From: Cryobacterium shii
GTDB lineage: Bacteria > Actinomycetota > Actinomycetes > Actinomycetales > Microbacteriaceae
Length of the DNA: 55,623 nt
Assembly (NCBI RefSeq): GCF_004402595.1
Contig: NZ_SOFY01000089.1
Span: forward strand, 1 to 55,623
Reading direction: 5' to 3'
Made by a program: the position numbers and the translations under genes. Shown here piece by piece: positions 34,297 to 42,813 of this stretch. The notes under the pieces are model-generated. The model searched no databases. It was not told where the DNA came from and saw only the letters and a list, made by a program, of their open reading frames with translations. How positions within the stretch are numbered: the first letter of the stretch is position 1; the number at the start of each line of letters is the position of its first letter.

Positions 34297-36644
34297 GCCG
34301 CCTCCGCTCGGTGCCCGCCCAGAGACTGCCCGCCCGCGCCTGGTCCGACATCGCTGTGCTCAGCGCCCTGTCCCTGCTCGGTGTGCTCGGCTTCGAAACC
34401 TCGTTCGGGGACTACAACTTCCTCCTCGCCGGCCTGGGCGGACTCCTCGTCGGAACCGGGATCGCCGTCCTGGCCTACCTGCTCCGCCTCGGCACCCTGG
34501 TCAGCGTCCTCGCCGCGGTCCTCGCCTACTTCCTGCTCGGCACGCCCTTCACCATGCCGCAGCAGGGGCTGCTCCTCCTGTTCCCGAGCCTGGCCTCCTC
34601 GGCCGGCCTCGCCCTCGGCGCGGTGTTCGGCTGGGCCGACATCGTCACCCTCGGCACCCCGGTCGAAGCGCCGTACTACATGCCGGTGCTGCCCTATTTC
34701 GCGGCCTGGCTGATCGCCCTCGTCGGCACCATGCTCGCCTCCCGCTGGCTGCCGCTGCGCCCCCGCACGGTCTGGCGCTCGAGCGCGCTCCTGGCCGGGC
34801 CGGTGCTCCTCTACCTGGCCGGCATCCTGATGGGAACGGATGAGGCCTACTACGCCGGCATCCGGGGGGTCGCCTTCGCCGTGATCGCCCTGATCTGGCT
34901 CGGCTGGCGTCGGTCGCAGCTGGCGACCGCCGACCGGGTGGGCTCCTCCCGGCTGCTCCGGCGCAAGCTGGTCGGCACCGGCACGCTCATCCTCGGCACC
35001 GTGCTGATCGGCGCCCTCGCCGGCGCTGCGCTCGCCCCCGTGCAGGCGCAGCGCTTCGTGCTGCGCGAGGAGATCCAGCCCCCGTTCGACCCGCTGCAGT
35101 TCCCGAGCCCGCTGGCCGGGTTCCGCCAGTACACGAAGACCCTCGCCGACACCCCGCTGTTCACGGTCGAGGGCCTGCAGACCGGGCAGCTCCTGCGCCT
35201 GGCCAGCATGGACTCCTACGACGGCAAACTGTGGAACGTGGCCGGCGTCGCCGGCGTCGCCGGCTCCGAGGGCGGGCAGGCCGGCTTCCGCCTGGTCGGC
35301 CGCACCATCCCCGACCCGCCGCTGGTCACCAGCGTCGCGTTCAGCACGGTCACCGTCACCGGTTCCGGCTACGCGGATGTCTGGCTCCCCGGCGTCGGCT
35401 ATCCCACCACGGTCGACTTCGACGACTCGAAGAGCAGCGCAGAGGCCGAGAACCTGCGCTACAACGCGGGAACCGGCACCGCCGTGCTCACCAGCGGCGT
35501 GAAGAACGGCTACACGTACACCACCCGCGCCGCCGTGCAGCAGTCCTACAAGGACGAAGACCTGGAGAAGGTCCCGGTCGCCACCGTGTCCCTGCCGGCG
35601 GCGGAGAACATCCCGGACGTCGTGGTGGCCAAGGCCACCGAGTACACCGGCGGTGCCGACACCCCGATCGACAAGCTGCGCGCCATCCAGAAGGCCCTGA
35701 AAACGCAGGGATTCCTCAGCCACGGCCTCGCCTCCGACGGCATCCCGTCCCGGGCCGGGCACGGCGCGGACCGCATCGACGAGCTGTTCACCCGCAGCCA
35801 GATGGTCGGCGACCAGGAGCAGTACGCCGCCGCCATGGCGCTGATGGCCCGCAGCCTGAACTACCCGGCGCGCGTGGTGATGGGGTTCGCCCCGGCCGTG
35901 CCCGACGGGGCCACGAGCGTCGAGGTGACCGGTTCCGACGTCACGGCCTGGGTGGAGGTCGCGTTCGAGGGCGTGGGCTGGGTCCCGTTCTTCCCGACCC
36001 CCGACCAGACGGATGTGCCGCAGGACCAGACTCCGAAACCGAAGTCCGTGCCGCAGCCCCAGGTGCGCCAGCCCCCGCGGTCCGACAACCAGTCGGACGA
36101 CCTGCTGACCGCCGTCGAGATCGACGACACGAAGAAGGACGACAAGGACAAGGCCTTCACCCTGCCCGGCTGGGCCTGGGCGCTCGGCGGGATCGTCGGG
36201 ATCCCGATGCTGCTGATCCTGGGTCCGGTGCTCGTCATCGGCGCACTCAAGGGCCGTCGGCGTCGCCGGCGCCGCACCCGCGGCAGCGGGGACACCCGGG
36301 TCGCCGGGGCCTGGGACGAGGTCACCGACGGCTACGCCGAACTGGGCTTCCAAGTGCCGCGGGGCACCACCCGGCGGCTGATCGCCACCGAGGTCGAGTC
36401 CCAGCTGGTCGGCCAGGCCGGACCGGCCACGGGGGACATCCGTCTGATGCCGCTCGCTGAGCTCTGCGACCACGCCGTCTTCAACGGGGAGCAGATCGAC
36501 GACGAGCTGGTGGAGCGCAGCTGGAACGAGGCGCTGGACTCGCTGCACCGCGCGGAAACGTCCGTCGGCCGGCTGCGCCGCCTGTTCAGCCGGTTCCGGA
36601 TCCGCTCCCGACGGGACTGGAGCCGGGTCGACCTGTCGAAGTAG
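34293..36644 (+). CDS. TgpA-like transglutaminase homologue lacking the catalytic triad
   Basis: A 783-residue protein with the TgpA/DUF3488 layout: about seven N-terminal membrane helices (20-250), an extracellular region with a transglutaminase-like core (about 480-575), one helix near 625-650 and a cytoplasmic tail. Aligned by eye with the second homologue (53422), the catalytic Cys of GYCVHF is Gln508 here (GDQEQY), the His of HAW is Thr551 (TAW), and the acidic residue of PFEPTP is Phe567 (PFFPTP). The fold landmarks AAAMALMARSLNYPARVVMG and GVGWVPFFPTP remain. It is therefore predicted to be a pseudoenzyme, perhaps a peptide- or glycan-binding receptor. Coupled to DUF58 by ATGA. Confidence 0.88.
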   Translation: MSRLRSVPAQRLPARAWSDIAVLSALSLLGVLGFETSFGDYNFLLAGLGGLLVGTGIAVLAYLLRLGTLVSVLAAVLAYFLLGTPFTMPQQGLLLLFPSLASSAGLALGAVFGWADIVTLGTPVEAPYYMPVLPYFAAWLIALVGTMLASRWLPLRPRTVWRSSALLAGPVLLYLAGILMGTDEAYYAGIRGVAFAVIALIWLGWRRSQLATADRVGSSRLLRRKLVGTGTLILGTVLIGALAGAALAPVQAQRFVLREEIQPPFDPLQFPSPLAGFRQYTKTLADTPLFTVEGLQTGQLLRLASMDSYDGKLWNVAGVAGVAGSEGGQAGFRLVGRTIPDPPLVTSVAFSTVTVTGSGYADVWLPGVGYPTTVDFDDSKSSAEAENLRYNAGTGTAVLTSGVKNGYTYTTRAAVQQSYKDEDLEKVPVATVSLPAAENIPDVVVAKATEYTGGADTPIDKLRAIQKALKTQGFLSHGLASDGIPSRAGHGADRIDELFTRSQMVGDQEQYAAAMALMARSLNYPARVVMGFAPAVPDGATSVEVTGSDVTAWVEVAFEGVGWVPFFPTPDQTDVPQDQTPKPKSVPQPQVRQPPRSDNQSDDLLTAVEIDDTKKDDKDKAFTLPGWAWALGGIVGIPMLLILGPVLVIGALKGRRRRRRRTRGSGDTRVAGAWDEVTDGYAELGFQVPRGTTRRLIATEVESQLVGQAGPATGDIRLMPLAELCDHAVFNGEQIDDELVERSWNEALDSLHRAETSVGRLRRLFSRFRIRSRRDWSRVDLSK

Positions 36645-36684
36645 CCCACCGCAGGAAGCAGCGCACCGCAGATAGAGTGGCGAG

Positions 36685-37170
36685 GTGGACAAACCCGGAT
36701 TCATCCTCCCGCCGCCGTGGCTGAGCCCGGCACCGGCCGCCGACGAGTCGGACCCGGACGACGAGGTCGCGACCGACAGCACCACGATGCGCGCCTCCTT
36801 CCCGGCGTTCCGGCCGATCCAGGCGGAACCGAGGCGGCCACGTCGCTGGCTGCTGACCTTCGAAGACGGCCAGGCGGTCGACGTGGCCGGGGCCGTCGTG
36901 CTGGGGCGCAGCCCGGCCCCGGTCCCCGGGCACCCGGATGCCCGGCTCGTCTCCGTGCAGGACCCGGCCCGGTCGGTGTCGAAGACCCACGCCGTCGTCT
37001 TCATCGCGGACCACGGCCTCTCGGTGACCGACCTGGACTCGACCAACGGCGTGTCGGCGACGGTTCCCGACGGCGCCTGGACCGATCTCGAGCCGGGGGC
37101 GACGCAGAATCTTCTGCCGGGTTCTGTGCTGATGCTGGGCCAATTCACGGTCCAGGTCGCCCTCGAATGA
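36685..37170 (+). CDS. FHA-domain protein (161 aa)
   Basis: A short protein with an unstructured N-terminus (DESDPDDEVATDSTTMRASF, containing threonines that could be kinase targets) and a C-terminal FHA domain at about 55-160 (VVLGRSPAP, SVSKTHAVVF, VTDLDSTNGVSA). The phosphothreonine-binding Arg, Ser, and Asn-Gly residues are present. The GTG start lies 41 bases after the pseudo-transglutaminase stop in the same direction, making it the probable last gene of the kinase/FHA/MoxR cluster and a likely reader of the kinase's phosphorylation. Confidence 0.85.
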   Translation: MDKPGFILPPPWLSPAPAADESDPDDEVATDSTTMRASFPAFRPIQAEPRRPRRWLLTFEDGQAVDVAGAVVLGRSPAPVPGHPDARLVSVQDPARSVSKTHAVVFIADHGLSVTDLDSTNGVSATVPDGAWTDLEPGATQNLLPGSVLMLGQFTVQVALE

Positions 37171-37203
37171 GCGCCGCACTGCAACCGTGCAGACGCGAAG
37201 TGT

Positions 37204-37209
37204 TAGCCT
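37204..37209 (+). promoter_or_regulatory. Probable -10 of the leuCD transcript
   Basis: TAGCCT fits TANNNT and lies seven bases before the GTG of the leader peptide at 37216, so transcription would begin at or next to that GTG and the leader would be leaderless. No convincing -35 is seen 17-19 bases upstream. Confidence 0.45.
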
Positions 37210-37215
37210 GTTCGG

Positions 37216-37266
37216 GTGCTGCCCGGTCGAATCCTCCTTCTCTGCCGCGACGAGTGCCAGTTCTGA
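37216..37266 (+). CDS. leuL: Leucine-rich leader peptide of leuCD (16 aa)
   Basis: GTG-initiated ORF encoding MLPGRILLLCRDECQF with three consecutive leucine codons after an isoleucine (ATC CTC CTT CTC). It ends inside the first arm-loop of the hairpin at 37245-37283. This is the arrangement of a leucine-responsive transcription attenuator: stalling at the Leu codons would prevent the hairpin and allow leuC transcription. No ribosome-binding site is visible, but the -10 seven bases upstream would give a leaderless mRNA, which actinobacteria translate readily. The two Cys codons are an oddity. Confidence 0.6.
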   Translation: MLPGRILLLCRDECQF

Positions 37267-37283
37267 GGCCTCTCTCGTCGTGG
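37245..37283 (+). terminator. Attenuator hairpin upstream of leuC
   Basis: CCGCGACGAG (37245-37254) pairs with CTCGTCGTGG (37274-37283), ten pairs with one G-U, followed by GGTTTGTTGTC. The 5' arm overlaps the end of the leader peptide, just after its Leu codons. The loop holds the smaller palindrome AGGCCT. It would act as the leucine-controlled terminator. Confidence 0.55.
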
Positions 37284-37329
37284 GGTTTGTTGTCGGCTGA
37301 TTACCCACTGTTGAGGAAGACGCACACCC

Positions 37330-38823
37330 ATGACTGAAGCAACACTGCCCGCGGCCGCATCGAACACCGTCGCACCATTCACGGCCGGCCCGGGCGCCGT
37401 TCGACCGCGCACCCTGGCCGAGAAGGTCTGGGACAAGCACCTCGTCGCCAAAGGCGAAGACGGCACCCCCGACCTGATCTACATCGACCTGCACCTCGTG
37501 CACGAGGTCACCAGCCCGCAGGCCTTCGACGGGCTGCGCCTGGCCGGGCGCCGACTGCGCCGACCCGACCTCACCATCGCCACGGAAGACCACAACACTC
37601 CGACGCTCGCGATCGACAAGCCCATCGCCGACCTCACCAGCCGCACCCAGATCGAGACCCTCCGCCGCAACTGCGAGGAATTCGGCGTGCGGCTGCACTC
37701 CCTCGGCGACATCGAACAGGGCATCGTGCACGTCGTCGGACCGCAGCTGGGCCTGACCCAGCCGGGCATCACCGTCGTCTGCGGCGACTCGCACACCTCC
37801 ACCCACGGCGCCTTCGGGGCCATGGCGCTGGGCATCGGCACCAGCGAGGTGGAGCACGTCATGGCCACCCAGACCCTGCCGCTGAAGCCGTTCAAGACCA
37901 TGGCCATCACCGTGGACGGCACCCTGCGCCCCGGCGTCACGGCCAAGGACATCATCCTCGCCGTGATCGCGAAGATCGGCACCGGCGGCGGCCAGGGCTA
38001 CGTACTCGAATACCGCGGCAGCGCCATCCGTGCCCTCTCAATGGAGGGGCGCATGACGATCTGCAACATGTCGATCGAGGCCGGTGCCCGCGCCGGCATG
38101 GTGGCCCCGGATGCGACCACCTACGACTACCTGCACGGCCGCGCCCACGCGCCGGCCGGTGCGGACTGGGACGACGCGGTCGCCTACTGGGAGACCCTCG
38201 CCACCGACGAGGGAGCCACCTTCGACGCCGAGGTGATCCTGGACGCCTACGCACTGGAGCCCTTCGTCACCTGGGGCACCAACCCCGGCCAGGGCGTCTC
38301 GCTGAGCGAGACCGTGCCGGACCCGTCCGTCATCCCCGACGCCAACGAACGGTCCGCGGCCGAACGGGCCCTCGAGTACATGGATCTGGCAGCCGGCACC
38401 CCGATGAAGGAGATCCGGGTGGACACCGTCTTCCTCGGCTCCTGCACCAACAGCCGGGTCGAGGACCTGCGCGCCGCGGCAGAGATCGTCAAGGGCCGCA
38501 CCCTGGCCGCCGGGTTGCGCATGCTCGTCGTGCCCGGCTCCGCCCGCGTCAGGATCGAGGCCGAGGCCGAGGGCCTCGACAAGATCTTCACCGATTTCGG
38601 CGCCGAGTGGCGCTTCGCGGGCTGCTCGATGTGCCTGGGCATGAACCCCGACCAGCTGGCCCCGGGCGAGCGGTGCGCCTCGACCAGCAACCGAAACTTC
38701 GAGGGCAGGCAGGGCAAGGGCGGTCGCACGCACCTCGTTTCGCCGCTCGTCGCCGCGGCGACCGCAATTCGCGGCACGCTGTCCAGCCCGTGGGACCTGG
38801 TCCAGGACGGAGACAACCAGTAA
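37330..38823 (+). CDS. leuC: 3-isopropylmalate dehydratase large subunit
   Basis: Isomerises 2-isopropylmalate to 3-isopropylmalate in leucine synthesis, with LeuD. The 497-residue protein has [19 protein letters not shown] and the three [4Fe-4S] ligands in [11 protein letters not shown] and [11 protein letters not shown]. An N-terminal extension of about 25 residues precedes [10 protein letters not shown]. It is preceded by a leader peptide/attenuator and overlaps leuD by one base (TAATG). Confidence 0.97.
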   Translation: MTEATLPAAASNTVAPFTAGPGAVRPRTLAEKVWDKHLVAKGEDGTPDLIYIDLHLVHEVTSPQAFDGLRLAGRRLRRPDLTIATEDHNTPTLAIDKPIADLTSRTQIETLRRNCEEFGVRLHSLGDIEQGIVHVVGPQLGLTQPGITVVCGDSHTSTHGAFGAMALGIGTSEVEHVMATQTLPLKPFKTMAITVDGTLRPGVTAKDIILAVIAKIGTGGGQGYVLEYRGSAIRALSMEGRMTICNMSIEAGARAGMVAPDATTYDYLHGRAHAPAGADWDDAVAYWETLATDEGATFDAEVILDAYALEPFVTWGTNPGQGVSLSETVPDPSVIPDANERSAAERALEYMDLAAGTPMKEIRVDTVFLGSCTNSRVEDLRAAAEIVKGRTLAAGLRMLVVPGSARVRIEAEAEGLDKIFTDFGAEWRFAGCSMCLGMNPDQLAPGERCASTSNRNFEGRQGKGGRTHLVSPLVAAATAIRGTLSSPWDLVQDGDNQ

Positions 38824-39431
38824 TGGAAAAATTCACCAAAGTCACCGGCATCGCGCTGCCGCTGCGCCGCTCCAACGTCGACACCGACCAGATCATCCCC
38901 GCCGTGTACCTCAAGCGCGTGACACGGACCGGCTTCGAGGACGCCCTGTTCGCCGGCTGGCGCACCGATCCGGACTTCGTGCTGAACCGGCCGGAATACC
39001 AGGGCGCCCGCGTGCTCGTGGCCGGCGCGGACTTCGGCACCGGTTCCTCGCGCGAGCACGCCGTGTGGGCGCTGCGCGACTACGGCTTCGACGTGGTGCT
39101 CAGCCCCCGGTTCGGTGACATCTTCCGCGGCAACGCCGGCAAACAGGGTCTCCTGGCCGGCCAGATCTCCGAGGCCGACGCGCAGCGTCTGTGGGACATC
39201 ATCGAGGCAGCCCCGGGCATCGAGCTGACGGTCGACCTGGTCTCCCGCACGGCCCGCGTCGGCGACCTCAGCGTTGCGTTCGAGATCGACGACTACACCC
39301 GTTGGCGCCTGCTCGAAGGCCTCGACGACATCGGCCTGACCCTGCGCGACGAGGCGCGGATCGAAGAATTCGAATCCTATCGGGAGCCCTGGCGGCCCCG
39401 CACTCTCCCCGCAAAGCAGGTAACACAGTGA
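38823..39431 (+). CDS. leuD: 3-isopropylmalate dehydratase small subunit
   Basis: Swivel domain subunit of isopropylmalate isomerase, 202 residues, full length. [16 protein letters not shown] and [14 protein letters not shown] are the conserved substrate-binding motifs. The ATG overlaps the leuC stop; the end overlaps the GTG start of murA (GTGA), so leuC-leuD-murA are co-translated. Confidence 0.97.
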   Translation: MEKFTKVTGIALPLRRSNVDTDQIIPAVYLKRVTRTGFEDALFAGWRTDPDFVLNRPEYQGARVLVAGADFGTGSSREHAVWALRDYGFDVVLSPRFGDIFRGNAGKQGLLAGQISEADAQRLWDIIEAAPGIELTVDLVSRTARVGDLSVAFEIDDYTRWRLLEGLDDIGLTLRDEARIEEFESYREPWRPRTLPAKQVTQ

Positions 39432-40852
39432 ACACCATCAGCGAAATCGCCAAGAACCGCGACGACGACCAGAGCAGGGACGACGCCCAGAACCGGGAGA
39501 ACGCCCAGAACTGGGGCGCCGCCGTCGGCCTGCAGGGCGACCGGATCACCATCCGCGGCGGCATCCCGCTGGTCGGCCGGATCGAGCTGAAGGGTGCCAA
39601 GAACCTGGTCACCAAGGCCATGGTCGCGGCGCTCCTCGGCGAGACGCCCAGCGTGCTCAAGAACGTGCCCAACATCAGCGACGTGCGCATCGTGCGCCAG
39701 CTCCTCGAGGTGCACGGCGTCAAGGTCACCGACGGCGCCGAACCGGGCGAGCTGCAGCTCGACCCGGTGGACGTCGAGAGCGCGCACTTCGCCGCGATCG
39801 ACGCTCACGCCGGCTCCTCGCGCATCCCGATCCTGTTCTGCGGCCCGCTGCTGCACCGCCTCGGCGAGGCATTCATCCCCGACCTCGGCGGCTGCCGCAT
39901 CGGCGACCGCCCGATCGACTACCACCTGGACGTGCTGCGCAAGTTCGGCGCCGTCGTCGAGAAGCAGCCCAACGGCATCCGGATGTCCGCGCCCAACGGG
40001 CTCAAGGGCACCAAGGTGTCCCTGCCCTACCCGAGCGTCGGCGCCACGGAACAGGTGCTCCTCACCGCCGTGCGCGCGGAGGGCATCACCGAGCTCAAGG
40101 GCGCGGCGATCGAGCCCGAGATCATGGACCTGATCAACATCCTGCAGAAGATGGGCGCTGTCATCACGGTCGACACCGATCGGGTGATTCGGATCGAGGG
40201 CGTCGAACGGCTCGAAGGCTACAACCACCGCGCCCTGTTCGACCGCAACGAGGCCGCCAGCTGGGCGGCCGCGGCCCTGGCCACCGACGGCGACATCTTC
40301 GTCGGCGGCGCCCGCCAGCCCGAGATGCTCACCTTCCTGAACGTGTTCCGCAAGGTCGGCGGGGCGTTCGACATCGAAGACGACGGCATCCGTTTCTACC
40401 ACCCGGGCGGCGACCTCAAGCCCGTCATCATCGAGACGGATGTCCACCCGGGCTTCATGACGGACTGGCAGCAGCCGCTCGTGATCGCCCTCACCCACGC
40501 GCACGGCGTTTCGATCGTGCACGAGACCGTCTACGAGCAGCGGTTCGGCTTCGTCGACGCGCTGGTCGAGATGGGCGCGACCATCCAGATCCACCGCGAA
40601 TGCCTGGGCGGGCACCCCTGCCGCTTCGGCCAGCGCAACTTCAACCACTCGGCCGTCATCACCGGGCCGACGAAGCTGCACGGCGCCGACATCGAGGTTC
40701 CTGACCTGCGCGGCGGCTTCAGCCACCTGATCGCGGCCCTCACCGCGTCCGGAACGTCCACCGTGAGCAACGTCGGCATCATCAGCCGCGGCTACGAGAA
40801 CTTCATCACCAAGCTTCAACTGTTGGGAGCTGACTTCGATCTCGAAGGATAA
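39428..40852 (+). CDS. murA: UDP-N-acetylglucosamine 1-carboxyvinyltransferase
   Basis: First committed step of peptidoglycan synthesis, transferring enolpyruvate from PEP to UDP-GlcNAc. The catalytic Cys is in [12 protein letters not shown] (Cys156), so fosfomycin sensitivity at this residue is expected; KGAKNLVTK holds the conserved Lys/Asn. At 474 residues it is longer than usual because of an acidic, Gln/Asn/Arg-rich N-terminal extension of about 30 residues ([17 protein letters not shown]). GTG start overlapping leuD. Confidence 0.95.
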   Translation: MNTISEIAKNRDDDQSRDDAQNRENAQNWGAAVGLQGDRITIRGGIPLVGRIELKGAKNLVTKAMVAALLGETPSVLKNVPNISDVRIVRQLLEVHGVKVTDGAEPGELQLDPVDVESAHFAAIDAHAGSSRIPILFCGPLLHRLGEAFIPDLGGCRIGDRPIDYHLDVLRKFGAVVEKQPNGIRMSAPNGLKGTKVSLPYPSVGATEQVLLTAVRAEGITELKGAAIEPEIMDLINILQKMGAVITVDTDRVIRIEGVERLEGYNHRALFDRNEAASWAAAALATDGDIFVGGARQPEMLTFLNVFRKVGGAFDIEDDGIRFYHPGGDLKPVIIETDVHPGFMTDWQQPLVIALTHAHGVSIVHETVYEQRFGFVDALVEMGATIQIHRECLGGHPCRFGQRNFNHSAVITGPTKLHGADIEVPDLRGGFSHLIAALTASGTSTVSNVGIISRGYENFITKLQLLGADFDLEG

Positions 40853-40859
40853 TGGGGCC

Positions 40860-41699
40860 GTGCCAGCATCAGATCCAGCGCCAGTGTCAGGTCCAGGGCG
40901 CGTGTCAGATCCAGCGCCCCGGAACAACAGCTCCACCCCAGCCGTGAACCCGGGCCGGGAGCGTTCGGAGACCCGGCGCCCATCCGTGTTCTGGGCGCTG
41001 GCGCTGATCATCCTCCCGGTGATCAACCTGGCCGTGCGGTTCAAGGTCACCGATGTCGGCAAGTTCCCGCGCACCGGAGCATTCGTGATGGCGCCCAACC
41101 ACTTCAGTGAGATCGACCCGGTCCTGATGGGCGTGCTCAGCTGGAAGCTGGGGCGGGCGCCGCGGTTCCTGGCGAAGGCATCCGTCTTCACGCTCCCGGG
41201 GCTCGGCTGGCTGCTGCGCAAATCCGGGCAGATCCCGGTGCAGCGCGGCGGCAGCGTGCGCGGCAGTGAGCCGGTCAAGGCCGCCGAGCGTCTCGTCGAA
41301 CGCGGGCAGATGGTCGTGGTCTACCCGGAGGGGTCGCTGACCCGCGACCCTGACCTGTGGCCGATGCGCGGCAAGTCCGGCGCCGTGCGGATAGCCCTGG
41401 AACGGGGCATCCCGGTCGTCCCCGTCGCCCACTGGGGTGCCCAGCAGATCATGCCGCGCTACTCGAAGAAGCTGAGCCTGTTCCCGCGCAGGACCGTGCT
41501 CGTCAAGATCGGCGATCCGCTCGACCTCGCCGAGTTCCGCGGCCGCAACCTCGATTCGGCCACCCTGAACGAGGCGACCAAGGTCGTCATGGACGCCATC
41601 ACCCAGCTGCTCGAAGACCTTCGGGGTGAAACGGCGCCGACCAAGCGCTGGAACCCGGCCGAGCACGACCAGAAAGAGACCGGCCGTTTTGAAGCCTAA
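40860..41699 (+). CDS. plsC: 1-acyl-sn-glycerol-3-phosphate acyltransferase
   Basis: Acylates lysophosphatidate to phosphatidate. The 279-residue protein has the HX4D motif in PNHFSEIDPV and the glycerol-phosphate binding PEGS in VYPEGSLTRD. One hydrophobic segment (VFWALALIILPVINLAV) precedes it. The N-terminal 40 residues are Pro/Ser-rich and encoded by degenerate direct repeats (GTGTCAGATCCAGCGCC-like), so the true start could lie further in. It is eight bases from murA and overlaps gpsA by 11 bases. Confidence 0.9.
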   Translation: MPASDPAPVSGPGRVSDPAPRNNSSTPAVNPGRERSETRRPSVFWALALIILPVINLAVRFKVTDVGKFPRTGAFVMAPNHFSEIDPVLMGVLSWKLGRAPRFLAKASVFTLPGLGWLLRKSGQIPVQRGGSVRGSEPVKAAERLVERGQMVVVYPEGSLTRDPDLWPMRGKSGAVRIALERGIPVVPVAHWGAQQIMPRYSKKLSLFPRRTVLVKIGDPLDLAEFRGRNLDSATLNEATKVVMDAITQLLEDLRGETAPTKRWNPAEHDQKETGRFEA

Positions 41700-42813
41700 G
41701 ATCCTGCCAGGCAAACGCGTCGCCGTTCTCGGAGCCGGAAGCTGGGGAACGACGTTCGCGAAGATCCTCACCGACGGCGGGGCGGATGTCGTGCTCTGGG
41801 CCCGGCGCCCCGAACTCGCCCGGGAGATCACCGAGGCCCGGCGCAACAGTGACTACCTCCCCGGCATCAACCTGCCGGTCGGCCTCCGCGCCACGTCCAG
41901 GCTCGACCTGGCCCTGGCCGGCGCCGAGCAGGTGTTCGTGTCCGTGCCGAGCCAGTCGCTGCGCGAGAACCTGATCCTGGCCGAACCGTTCCTGGCCCCC
42001 GGCGCGATCGTGGTGTCGCTGATGAAGGGCGTCGAGCGCGGCTCCGGGCTTCGGATGAGCCAGATCATCGCCGAGCTCCTCCCGATCGACCCTGACCTGA
42101 TCGCGGCCATCTCCGGCCCCAACCTGGCCCTCGAGATCGCGAAGGAGCAGCCGACGGCCGCCGTCGTCTCCTCCAACAGCCTCGAGACCGCCCAGGCCGT
42201 CGCCATGCTGGCCCGCAACCGCTACTTCCGGTCGTATGTGAACACGGATGTCATCGGCACTGAATTCGGCGGCGTGCTCAAGAACCTCATCGCCGTGGCC
42301 ATCGGCATCGTCGACGGCGTCGGCTACGGCGAGAACACCAAGGCGTCGATCATCACCCGGGGCCTGGTCGAGATGACCGACTTCGCGGTGGCGTACGGCG
42401 CGCATCCGGAGACGCTGGCCGGCCTCGCCGGCCTGGGCGACCTGATCGCCACCTGCCAGTCGCCGCTCTCGCGGAACAACACCGCCGGACGCCTCCTCGG
42501 CCAGGGTTACGGCATCGCCGACGTCGTCAAGCAGATGCAGCAGACCACCGAAGGCCTCGCATCCGTCGGCCCTATTCTCGATCTCGCCCGTGCCAAGGGG
42601 GTGGACATGCCCATCGTCGAGCAGGTCCGCCAGGTGCTGGCCGGTACTCTAAAACCGCGGGACCTCGCCCCGCACCTCACCACGGACTCGGCTGAGCCGC
42701 AGGGCGAAAGGACGAATGATGGACAAGCTCACGGTAGCGCTGCTCTTTGGGGGTCGTTCAAGCGAACATTCGATCAGCTGCGCCACAGCGGGGGGCGTCC
42801 TCGCGGCGATTGA
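41689..42813 (+). CDS. gpsA: Glycerol-3-phosphate dehydrogenase [NAD(P)+]
   Basis: Reduces dihydroxyacetone phosphate to sn-glycerol-3-phosphate, the backbone for PlsC's pathway. VAVLGAGSWGTTFAKI is the NAD-binding motif; GVLKNLIAVAIGIVDGVGYG contains the catalytic lysine. The start is TTG at 41689, inside the end of plsC, since no ATG or GTG lies before the Rossmann motif. The frame runs 374 codons, about 35 beyond the usual end near HLTTDS, and overlaps ddl by about 95 bases. The extra tail (GQAHGSAALWGSFKRTFDQL) is out of frame with ddl and has no family similarity, so the natural stop seems to be lost. Confidence 0.93.
   Translation: MKPKILPGKRVAVLGAGSWGTTFAKILTDGGADVVLWARRPELAREITEARRNSDYLPGINLPVGLRATSRLDLALAGAEQVFVSVPSQSLRENLILAEPFLAPGAIVVSLMKGVERGSGLRMSQIIAELLPIDPDLIAAISGPNLALEIAKEQPTAAVVSSNSLETAQAVAMLARNRYFRSYVNTDVIGTEFGGVLKNLIAVAIGIVDGVGYGENTKASIITRGLVEMTDFAVAYGAHPETLAGLAGLGDLIATCQSPLSRNNTAGRLLGQGYGIADVVKQMQQTTEGLASVGPILDLARAKGVDMPIVEQVRQVLAGTLKPRDLAPHLTTDSAEPQGERTNDGQAHGSAALWGSFKRTFDQLRHSGGRPRGD

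Noticed and set aside
33861..37184. 1107-codon antisense open frame over DUF58, transglutaminase and FHA genes
   Set aside because: Low-complexity Arg/Gly/Glu translation without homology; three well-supported genes occupy the other strand.
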